Positions 57,472 through 64,000 of a stretch of 64,000 nucleotides of DNA are shown here, piece by piece. The position numbers were made by a program, and so were the translations under genes. Below the pieces are notes generated by a model. The model saw nothing but the letters and a program-made list of their open reading frames with translations, was not told where the DNA came from and did not search any database. The first letter of the stretch is position 1, and the number at the start of each line of letters is the position of its first letter. This stretch comes from Nocardiopsis sp. FIRDI 009. GTDB taxonomy: Bacteria; Actinomycetota; Actinomycetes; Streptosporangiales; Streptosporangiaceae. The stretch lies in NCBI RefSeq assembly GCF_003386285.1, contig NZ_QPNC01000003.1, positions 1-64,000 of the forward strand. Direction: 5' to 3'.

Positions 57472-57637
57472 CGGGGGCTCCTGTCGACGGGCGGAAGCGG
57501 ACCTTCCTGAGCCTTCCCGCGCCCCGGCGGGACACACCCGCCGCGGTTCGCTTCGGGTGGGCCGACGGAGAGTTCCCGGGCCGGGAACGGGGCCGCCGCT
57601 CCCGGCCCGGGAGCTGTCATGGAGTTCCGGGCGGTGG

Positions 57638-58525
57638 TCAGGCGAAGAGGTCTTCGGCGCGGTCCACCGTGGCGGCGCGTCGTACCCACTGGTGCAGGGT
57701 GTCCAGGTCGGTGCAGGACTCGACCCGCTGGCGGACCTCGTCGGTGACGGTCAGACCGCGCGCGTCCAGAAACAGCAGCACGTTGCGCGCGGCTTCCTCG
57801 GTGTGGCCCTCTTCCCGGCCCTCCTCCCGGCCCTCTTCCCGGCCGATGCCGACGTACTTGCGGGCGAAGTCGCTCTGCCACGGGTAGGTTTCCAAGGCCA
57901 TCAAGCCCTCCAGCTCCTTCCGGGCAGCCTCGTTGAGACCGCTCAGTGCGTAGTCATAGTAGAACAGTCGGTGCCGCTCAGGAGTGACGTCCAAGGCGTC
58001 CACCAGCGCCTTCAGGGTGCGCGAATCGGTGTTTCCGTGGGCGTGGGCCGAAAAGACCGCGACCTCCGGGATCACGCGTGCCCGGGCTGATTCGACGACC
58101 AGCGGCATGTCGGTCGGGCTGACGGTCAGCGGTGCCAGGTCGAACCCCGGATGCCCCATGGGGATGGGGTTCGCGCACCACCGGGCGACGGACTCGTTCG
58201 GGCACAGAACGATGAGAACCGCGGGGCATTTGAGCCGGAGCCGAAGCGTGGTGAGGTAGGCGGGCCAGCTGAACCGCTTGTCGTCGTCTCGGCCGTGCTG
58301 CCGCTCGACGACGACCGCCAGGACGTTGCGGTCACCGTCACGGAGCAGGACCGCTCCGTCGCTGTTGAGTTCCTTGGGGTCGCAGTTGGTCAGTACGGAA
58401 CTGGTGTTGATCACCTCGGTGTGCCAGGGCACTCCGTAGCCGAGTGACTGGTCCAGCAGGACTGGGATGACGGCGGGCTGGTTCTGGATGATCCGCAACG
58501 GGATCTCGTGTTCTCGGGTGGGCAA
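57638..58525 (-). CDS. Rpn-like recombination-promoting nuclease/PD-(D/E)XK transposase
   Basis: A 295-residue protein of the RpnA/YadD type. The N-terminal nuclease-like core contains DGAVLLRDGDRNVLAVVVERQ, with Asp, Glu and Gln positions like those of PD-(D/E)XK enzymes, then KRFSWPAYLTTLR. A helical tail with SDFARKYVGIG runs into three REEG repeats. The ending DTLHQWVRRAATVDRAEDLF is typical of actinobacterial copies. TTG start with GGAG at 5 nt; GTG 3 nt upstream is possible. Not linked to inverted repeats, so a domesticated gene rather than an insertion sequence. Confidence 0.8.
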   Translation of the reverse strand: MPTREHEIPLRIIQNQPAVIPVLLDQSLGYGVPWHTEVINTSSVLTNCDPKELNSDGAVLLRDGDRNVLAVVVERQHGRDDDKRFSWPAYLTTLRLRLKCPAVLIVLCPNESVARWCANPIPMGHPGFDLAPLTVSPTDMPLVVESARARVIPEVAVFSAHAHGNTDSRTLKALVDALDVTPERHRLFYYDYALSGLNEAARKELEGLMALETYPWQSDFARKYVGIGREEGREEGREEGHTEEAARNVLLFLDARGLTVTDEVRQRVESCTDLDTLHQWVRRAATVDRAEDLFA

Positions 58526-59042
58526 CACGGCTCCGTTTCGCTGTTTCTCTGGTGGCTGGTGGACAGGCGGGGCGCTGGCCGGCCCCGGGGGAGAGGGCCG
58601 TCCACACGTGGGCGCCAGGCGCGGTGCGGGGGTACGGAACCGGTCCCGCGCGTGAGAGCGGGGGACGCTCTCAGGGGGTTGGGGGAAGGCCGGAGGAGGC
58701 CGGGGCCGTACCGCCCCGTTCCGGCGATCCCCTGCGTTCGGGTGGTGGATTGTCGGCCGCGGTCTCGGGCGTCGGTCAACGCCGTCGGGCCTTTTCTTTT
58801 CCGGGAGGGAGACTAGGGCACGGGGCCGGTGGGTGCGAACTTTTTCCTGAGGTCCGGCGGAGAAAGGGTGCGGGGCACGGCGTCGGTACAGGCCAGTGGT
58901 GCTGTTCGAATGGTCTGGATTTATTCTCGATGCAGGTCGGAAGAATCCCTTGGGTCCGGAATGGCGGTGTATGTGATTCGGTCGCGCGCAACGGAGGTTC
59001 CACCGCGCCTTCTCGGGGGTCCGCCCCGCGGACACGGCGAGA
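58526..59042. other. Intergenic region without gene
   Basis: No gene seen in either strand. A short AT-richer patch (58900-58935) could be a promoter for the nuclease gene. Otherwise GC-rich spacer. Confidence 0.4.
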
Positions 59043-59074
59043 GCGGGCGGGAACGCGCCTCCCCACCCGCCCGC
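59043..59074 (-). terminator. Terminator of the roadblock gene pair
   Basis: GCGGGCGGG (59043-59051) and CCCGCCCGC (59066-59074) form a perfect 9-bp stem with a 14-nt loop, starting 16 nt after the stop codon of the gene on the minus strand. Confidence 0.65.
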
Positions 59075-59090
59075 ACGCCCGGTTCCGGGT

Positions 59091-59462
59091 TCAGACCTCC
59101 AGCGTTCCCTCGATGCTCTTGAGCTTGTGCCGGGCCAGGGCGAGGTTGCCCCGGGCGCGGTCCAACGCCAGGTAGAGGAACAGGCCCTGCCCGCCGTGGC
59201 TCGTGAGGGGGCGGATGATGTGGTACTGGCTGGACAGGGTGATGAGGATGTCCTCGATCGCCTCATTGAGGTTCAGCTGTTCCACCGTCCTCATCTTCGC
59301 CCTGACCACCTCCGTGTTGCCCGCCGCGGCGACGTTGAGGTCCAGGGCGCTCGTCGCGCTGAGCGTGCCCAGGGCCATGCCGCTGCCGTAATCGACGACG
59401 GCGGCCCCGAGGGCGCCCTCGATCGCCATCATGTCCTTCAGCCCGGTTTCGATGTTGGCCAT
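59091..59462 (-). CDS. Roadblock/LC7-like protein
   Basis: A 123-residue protein with a roadblock-like fold pattern: a helix (GLKDMMAIEGALGAAVVDY), central strands and helix (EVVRAKMRTVEQLNL; DILITLSSQYHIIRPL) and a closing helix (RGNLALARHKLKSIE). Roadblock proteins act as dimers that regulate small GTPases of the MglA/Rab type. No GTPase gene is in the window. The ATG has GAGAAGGA 1-2 nt upstream plus GGAGAG further out. It forms an apparent operon with its paralogue at 59561. Confidence 0.7.
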   Translation of the reverse strand: MANIETGLKDMMAIEGALGAAVVDYGSGMALGTLSATSALDLNVAAAGNTEVVRAKMRTVEQLNLNEAIEDILITLSSQYHIIRPLTSHGGQGLFLYLALDRARGNLALARHKLKSIEGTLEV

Positions 59463-59560
59463 GTCCTTCTCTCTCCTGGGGTTGGTCCGAGGCGGCGTCG
59501 GTCGCTGGGTGAGCCAGCGGTGCACGGCGGGAATCCGCCGTAGTGGGAACCGGCGGCCGG

Positions 59561-60040
59561 TCACGCGATCACCGGTCCCGTCCGTGGACGGTCGACGGGC
59601 AGGGCGCGGAGCCCCTCCAGTACGCGTTCGAGTACCGCACGGTCCACCGGGACGGCGGGGCGCACCACGGGGCGGTCCCGGCCCGTGCCACGCCGGGGCG
59701 GCGGCACGCGGGCCGTGTCCGCCAGTCCGCGCAGTCGTCGCAGGGCGAAGGCGAGATTCCCCCGCTCCCGCTCCATCCGTACCTGCACACAGAGGTCAGA
59801 GCCCTTCAGGACGGCGAGCAGCAGATGGTGGTCGCCGTCGGTGACGACCACGTCCTCCACCGCTTGGGCGGCGTACAGGGGGCCGGCGTGGAGGGCCTGG
59901 AGGATCGACGTCGACTCCGCGGCCCGGTCCTCCTCACCGACACGGGACACGGTGTCGCCTTCTCGCCAGTCGACGAGGCAGACGCTGCGGACTCCGGGGG
60001 TCTGGAGCATCTCCCGTATCTGCTGGTCGATGGAGAGCAC
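59561..60040 (-). CDS. Roadblock/LC7-like protein, divergent paralogue
   Basis: A 159-residue protein aligned end to end with the preceding 123-residue protein: VRSVCLVDWREG against ALGAAVVDYGSG, VEDVVVTDGDHHLLLAVLKG against the central strands, and ERGNLAFALRRLRGLA against RGNLALARHKLKSIE. It has an extra basic/proline-rich C-terminal tail (about 115-159). The GTG has AGGAG at 5 nt. The pair could heterodimerise. Upstream spacer 60041-60448 holds an AT-richer patch (60265-60330) and no gene. Confidence 0.7.
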   Translation of the reverse strand: MLSIDQQIREMLQTPGVRSVCLVDWREGDTVSRVGEEDRAAESTSILQALHAGPLYAAQAVEDVVVTDGDHHLLLAVLKGSDLCVQVRMERERGNLAFALRRLRGLADTARVPPPRRGTGRDRPVVRPAVPVDRAVLERVLEGLRALPVDRPRTGPVIA

Positions 60041-60448
60041 GACGGCTCCTTGGGGGGGAGAGCGGGACGACACGTGCCGTTCCGCGGTCGGACGGTTCGG
60101 CCGCACAGCGGCCCCTGTGGATTCCATGACACTAGGGCGTGAACGATCCGCCCGCAGGGATTTGCTGATTTTTCCTGCCTTGTCCCAGGAAGGCGGCGAG
60201 ACGCGGTCTTCCGGAAGTGCGGACTGCGGGCGAATGATGTGTTCCAGTGCGCACAAAAAGGGTGTCGGGTGGTAGGTCCTGGTCTGTGGTCGGAATCCTT
60301 TTTCGAGTGATTCGATAATGCGCGTGCCGGTGCGGGTCGAGCATCGACCTTACGTCCGTTGTGCCCTTTTCATGAGGCTTGGTGGAGGGCGCGTCACCAC
60401 GGAAGTCCAAATTCTTCGCCACCGATTCCCTTGCCCGCGCATGCCTGC

Positions 60449-60537
60449 GCCCCTGATCGGGGATGGCGAGGGGGACCGTGTTCGCGCTGGTCACGCCCTT
60501 CCGGCGAAGGGCCGCGACGCCACCCCCGATCAGGGGC
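60449..60537. repeat. Large nested inverted repeat upstream of the CBS gene
   Basis: GCCCCTGATCGGGG plus ATGGC (60449-60467) is repeated inverted, with one mismatch, at 60519-60537. The 51-nt centre contains a perfect hairpin CCCTTC/GAAGGG with a 4-nt loop. Each arm is itself nearly palindromic. It lies 100 nt before the CBS gene; operator pair or cruciform. Confidence 0.6.
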
Positions 60538-60636
60538 CGGGGCGCGCGACACCGGTGGACAGCCCACAGCGCCGTTTTTCGGGCGGGGCCGCGCGCGACA
60601 GGCCACATCCGCCCCGAACACCGACAGGAGAACACG

Positions 60637-61062
60637 ATGACCACCGCCGCTGACATCATGCACACGGGAGTCCGGTGGGCTTCCGCCACCGAGACCCTGG
60701 ACCGGGTCGCCCAGTTGATGCGCGAAGAGGGTGTGGGCGTGATCCCGATCGCCGATCCCGACAGCCCCGACGAGCGCATGTGCGGCATCATCACCGACCG
60801 CGACATCGTCCTCGAATGCATCGCCCAGGGCCACGACCCCGCACAGGTCACCGCCAGGGAGCTGTGTAAGGGCACGCCCCGCTGGGTCTCCACCAGCGCC
60901 GGGGTCGACGAGATCCTCCGCGAGATGGAGTCGCACCAGATCCGCCGTCTGCCCGTCGTCGACGAGAACAAGCGGCTGGTCGGCATGATCAGCGAGGCCG
61001 ACCTGTCCCAGCACCTCACGGACGACAAGATCGCCGAGTTCGTCGGGCGCGTCTACGCCTGA
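60637..61062 (+). CDS. CBS-domain protein
   Basis: A 141-residue protein consisting of two CBS domains: AADIMHTGVRWASATETL to RMCGIITDRDIVLECIAQG, then VTARELCKG to HQIRRLPVVDENKRLVGMISEADLSQHL. The tandem pair forms one Bateman module that usually binds adenine nucleotides. Length and sequence resemble the hypoxic response protein 1 class of mycobacteria. The ATG follows AGGAG at 6-7 nt. Monocistronic, behind the nested inverted repeat. Confidence 0.92.
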   Translation: MTTAADIMHTGVRWASATETLDRVAQLMREEGVGVIPIADPDSPDERMCGIITDRDIVLECIAQGHDPAQVTARELCKGTPRWVSTSAGVDEILREMESHQIRRLPVVDENKRLVGMISEADLSQHLTDDKIAEFVGRVYA

Positions 61063-61245
61063 GCGACCGCGCGCCGCACGGAGCGGGCTCCGTGCAGCCG
61101 AGTGCTGCGCGGGGCCGACCCGCCCCGGACCGCGGGGCGCGCGCCGGCGGCTCCGGAAGCCGCCCCGGACGTCCCGGACCCCCCGACACCGCGGCGCACG
61201 ACGTCCCTGGCCGCCGCGCCGCCACCACCGCCTAACATCCGGGGC

Positions 61246-61914
61246 ATGCGCATACTCGTGGTGGAGGACGACGACCGGGTCGCGCGCGGGCTGGTCACCG
61301 CGCTGCGATCGGCCTCCTTCGACGTCCAACGCGTCGCCACGGCCGAACGCGCCCTGACCGCCCCGCCCGCCGACGTCGTCCTGCTCGACCTCGGCCTCCC
61401 CGACGCCGACGGCATCGACCTCCTGCGCCGCCTCCGCGAACGCCCGCAGACCGCGATCATCGCCGTCACCGCCCGCGGCGAGGAGCGCGACCGCGTCCGC
61501 GGCCTCCGGTCGGGCGCCGACGACTACGTGGTCAAACCCTTCGGCGTCGCCGAACTCCTCGCCCGCATCGACGCCGTCCTCCGCCGCACCCGGGCCGCCC
61601 GGGCCGAGGCCGTCGACACCGAACCGAGGGTGACCGTCGGCCCGCTCACCCTGGACCCGGGCGTCCGCGAGGCCCGGGTGGGGGACCGCCCCCTCCAGCT
61701 CACCCGCAAGGAGTTCGACCTCCTCGCCCTCCTCGCGGCGCGCTCCCCCTCGGTGGTCGCCCGCGACCAGATCCTCGACCAGGTCTGGGGCGCCGCCTGG
61801 GAGGCGTCGTCCCGCACCCTCGACACGCACATCGCCTCCCTGCGCGCCAAGCTCGGCTCGGCGGTGCGTATCCGCACCGTGCGGGGGGTCGGCTACCTGC
61901 TCGAACAGGCGTGA
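61246..61914 (+). CDS. OmpR-family response regulator
   Basis: A 222-residue regulator. The receiver domain (1-115) has acidic pocket EDDD (7-10), phosphoacceptor Asp48 (LLDLGLPD), the Thr of AVTARG and Lys of VVKPFG. The winged-helix effector (about 125-220) has LTRKEFDLLALLAARSPSVV and HIASLRAKLG ending VRGVGYLLE. It pairs with the histidine kinase encoded 4 nt downstream. The input is unknown. Confidence 0.94.
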   Translation: MRILVVEDDDRVARGLVTALRSASFDVQRVATAERALTAPPADVVLLDLGLPDADGIDLLRRLRERPQTAIIAVTARGEERDRVRGLRSGADDYVVKPFGVAELLARIDAVLRRTRAARAEAVDTEPRVTVGPLTLDPGVREARVGDRPLQLTRKEFDLLALLAARSPSVVARDQILDQVWGAAWEASSRTLDTHIASLRAKLGSAVRIRTVRGVGYLLEQA

Positions 61915-61918
61915 CGCC

Positions 61919-63325
61919 GTGCTCCGACGCCTGCTCGCCATCCTGCTCCCGGCCGCGTTCGTCCTGGTCGCGGCGGTCGCGGTACCGATCGGCGGGGTGA
62001 TCGCCCAGCAGCGCACCCAGGACGTGTACGTCGACCTCCTCGCCGACGCGGGCCGGTTCGCCGCCCTGGCGCGGACGGCGCTGGAGACCGACCGGCGCGA
62101 CGCCCTCACCCAGGAGATGGCCCGCTACGAGGACCTGTACGGGATCCCCGCCGTGATCGTGGCCCCCGACGGGCGAGTGGTCGGCGGGTCGGGGAGCACC
62201 GAACGGCTGGCGGACGTGGTCGCCGGCGTCACCACGCGGTCGGGTGTCACCGCCGCCCTGGCGGGGGCGCGCCCCGCGCCGCCCACCGCGGTCTGGCCGT
62301 GGACCGACGAACCGCTGGTCATCGCCGAACCCATCGGCCGCGACAGCGAGGTCGTCGGTGTGGTCGTCCTGGTCGCCCCGACGGACCGGCTGGCCTCGGA
62401 CGTGCTCCTCGCGTGGGGCTGGCTCGCCCTGGCCAGCGTGGCGCCGTTGGCCCTGCTGGTCGCCGCCGCGCTGCCGCTGTCCCGGTGGGTGCTGCGCCCG
62501 ATCCGCCGCCTGGACGCCGCCACCACCGCCGTGGCCTCCGGGGATCTGGCGGTCCATGTGGACGCCGCGGGCGGCCCGCCCGAACTGCGACGGCTCACCG
62601 AGTCGTTCAACACGATGGTGGAGGTGGTGCGGCGGGCCCTGGAGCGGCAGCGGGCGTTCGTCTCGGAGGCGTCCCACCAGCTGCGCAACCCCCTGGCGAG
62701 TCTGCGGTTGGCGGTGGAGAACCTGGCGCCGCACCTGAGCGGGCCCCAGGCGCGGGAGGCGCACGAGATCGCGGTCGACGAGGCCACCCACATGCACCGC
62801 ATGCTGAACTCCCTGCTCGCCGCCACCCGGTTGGAGAGCGTCACGGGCACGGAGGCGGTGGAGGTCGCGGCGGTCCTGGGCACCCGCGTCGACCGCTGGC
62901 GGGCGCTGTGCGAGGCGCGCGGGTTCACCCTGGTCACGGACGTGCCGGAGGGGGTGTGGGCGCAGGCCCCGGCGGGCGGTCTCGGCAGCATCCTCGACGA
63001 ACTGGTCAGCAACGCGTTCCGGCTGTCCGGCGGGACGCGGATCGAGGTGCGCGCGGAGCCGGCCGAGGGCGGTGACCGGGTTCGGGTCGGGGTGTTCGAC
63101 GACGGTGTCGGGCTGCCGGAGGAGGAGCGCGGGTCCGCGGTGGGCCGGTTCTGGCGCTCCTCCCGGCACCAGAACGTGGAGGGCACCGGGATGGGGTTGG
63201 CGATCGTCGCTGACCTGGCCCGAGAGTCGGGCGGGCAGCTCCTGCTGGAGGAGGGGCTTTCGGAGGGGGACCGGCCGGGCTTCGGCGCGGTGCTGGTGCT
63301 TCCCTCGGCCCAGCCCCCGGAGTAG
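61919..63325 (+). CDS. Sensor histidine kinase
   Basis: A 468-residue membrane kinase. The first transmembrane helix is at about 5-30, an extracellular domain of about 130 residues follows, and the second helix is at about 165-188. HAMP comes next, then the HisKA dimerisation helix with His253 (SEASHQLRNPLASL), the N-box ELVSNAFRLSG, the D-box VFDDGVGLPEEERG and GTGMGLAIV. All catalytic boxes are intact. GTG start 5 nt after the response regulator stop, so they are co-translated. Confidence 0.93.
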   Translation: MLRRLLAILLPAAFVLVAAVAVPIGGVIAQQRTQDVYVDLLADAGRFAALARTALETDRRDALTQEMARYEDLYGIPAVIVAPDGRVVGGSGSTERLADVVAGVTTRSGVTAALAGARPAPPTAVWPWTDEPLVIAEPIGRDSEVVGVVVLVAPTDRLASDVLLAWGWLALASVAPLALLVAAALPLSRWVLRPIRRLDAATTAVASGDLAVHVDAAGGPPELRRLTESFNTMVEVVRRALERQRAFVSEASHQLRNPLASLRLAVENLAPHLSGPQAREAHEIAVDEATHMHRMLNSLLAATRLESVTGTEAVEVAAVLGTRVDRWRALCEARGFTLVTDVPEGVWAQAPAGGLGSILDELVSNAFRLSGGTRIEVRAEPAEGGDRVRVGVFDDGVGLPEEERGSAVGRFWRSSRHQNVEGTGMGLAIVADLARESGGQLLLEEGLSEGDRPGFGAVLVLPSAQPPE

Positions 63326-63374
63326 GCCGCCCCGCGGGGCCTCCGCTTCGCCCGGTCACCGCGGGTGGCCCCGG

Positions 63375-64000
63375 TCAGATCGGTTTGTTCTCCCGGTACC
63401 AGCGCTCGGCGCCCGGGTGGAGGGGGACGTCCCCGGTGGAGATCCCCGTCCGCACGTTGATCTGGGCCGCCTCCGGCCGGGTGGCGGCCAGCCGGCCGGC
63501 GCGGGTGAAGAGGGTGTCGGTGACCAGGTGGGCCAGGTCGTCGTCGAGGTCGTTCCGGCACAGCAGCAGGTTCGGGATGGACAGGGTCCGGGTCGTCGGC
63601 ACGCCCTCGTAGGTGGTGGCCGGGATGGACGCCGGGAAGTACGCCTCCGGGTGGGTCTCGGCCAGGACGTCGGCGGCCTCGCCCAGGTCGATCAGGCGCA
63701 CGGTCCGGCGCAGTGCCAGGCTCGCGATCGCGGGTGTGGGCAGGCCGGTCAGCGAGAGCATCGCGTCGAGCTCCCCCCTGCTGAGCAGGTCGGCGGAGTC
63801 GGCCTGGTTCAGCAGGGCGGTCTCCATGCTCAGCCCGGTGGCCTCGGCGAGCCGTGTGGTCGTGAACTCGGTGCCGGAGTCGGGCGCGCCCAGCGACACC
63901 CGCAACCCCTCCAGGTCGGCGAGCTCCCGGACCGGTGAGTCGGCCATGACCAGCAGGTGCAGGAAGCTGTCGTAGACGCGGCCGATCGCGGAGAGATCGT
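63375..64000 (-). CDS. TAXI-type TRAP transporter solute-binding protein (partial)
   Basis: The 3' part of a gene that runs off the window; at least 208 residues of the C-terminal portion are visible. It shows the TAXI family pattern: DLEGLRVSLGAPDSGTEFTT, then ADLLSRGELDAMLSLTGLP, and the closing GISTGDVPLHPGAERWYREN. These proteins bind small carboxylates outside the membrane for a TRAP permease, which would lie outside the window. An internal ATG at 63947 is not the start because coding continues upstream without a stop. Confidence 0.85.
   Translation of the reverse strand, partial: DLSAIGRVYDSFLHLLVMADSPVRELADLEGLRVSLGAPDSGTEFTTTRLAEATGLSMETALLNQADSADLLSRGELDAMLSLTGLPTPAIASLALRRTVRLIDLGEAADVLAETHPEAYFPASIPATTYEGVPTTRTLSIPNLLLCRNDLDDDLAHLVTDTLFTRAGRLAATRPEAAQINVRTGISTGDVPLHPGAERWYRENKPI

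Noticed and set aside
1-64000. CRISPR array or insertion sequence
   Set aside because: No regularly spaced repeats and no transposase with flanking inverted repeats were seen; the Rpn-like gene lacks terminal repeats.

Overview
The window is very GC-rich throughout (strong third-position G/C in every real gene) and carries actinobacterial hallmarks: a WhiB iron-sulfur regulator, Scr1-type XRE regulators with DUF397 or DUF6879 partners, SAV_2336 and TRYPCO1 proteins, a TIGR03086-type DinB protein and the remains of a deazaflavin (F420)-dependent nitroreductase. It fits a filamentous actinomycete such as Nocardiopsis or a relative; the genus is an inference from gene content, not from a marker gene.

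Left third (1-16.5 kb), accessory. An unknown 569-residue protein precedes a small regulatory operon (61-residue protein, DUF6879, XRE-DUF5753). Next comes a tightly overlapping operon: a FolX/FolB-like enzyme, GTP cyclohydrolase I (folE), an atypical HPPK (folK), a 506-residue protein of unknown function, a FolM/PTR1-like pteridine reductase, and an arginyl-tRNA synthetase that lies outside the usual argS context. There is no folP, so this does not look like a folate operon. It looks like an uncharacterised pathway that joins a pterin to tRNA-activated arginine, and it is the most interesting locus here. A Nudix gene and a DUF397/XRE/HATPase trio follow. A small integrative element then runs from a membrane protein through a replication-relaxation protein, WhiB, an excisionase-like protein and a tyrosine integrase to a tRNA-Gly(CCC) gene.

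Middle (16.6-44.4 kb), mostly core and physiological. It holds dcd; a glycine betaine/proline ABC operon behind a long structured leader; a rhomboid protease; a complete oligopeptide ABC transporter with two fused ATPases; a PBP4-type carboxypeptidase; a UbiB-like kinase; a DinB protein; AraC and TetR regulators with an SMR efflux pump; an L,D-transpeptidase; an MmyB-type regulator/SDR divergent pair around a perfect operator; a Ser/Thr kinase fused to an extracytoplasmic PstS-like domain; a NADAR glycosidase; and MarR and DoxX.

Right third (44.5-64 kb). A multigene conflict system encodes trypsin-EAD, VMAP, a MoxR AAA+ ATPase, a 1507-residue SAV_2336/NB-ARC/TPR fusion, and a TRYPCO1 protein beyond an antisense DUF397 gene. 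The rest is a methyltransferase, an MFS pump with a divergent ArsR-type regulator and clear operator, a frameshifted F420-type oxidoreductase, a VOC protein, an Rpn-like nuclease, two paralogous roadblock proteins, a CBS protein, a two-component system and a truncated TAXI-type binding protein.

Start codons were set by Shine-Dalgarno spacing and gene overlaps; many are GTG or TTG. Family names come from motif recognition by eye. No database search was run.
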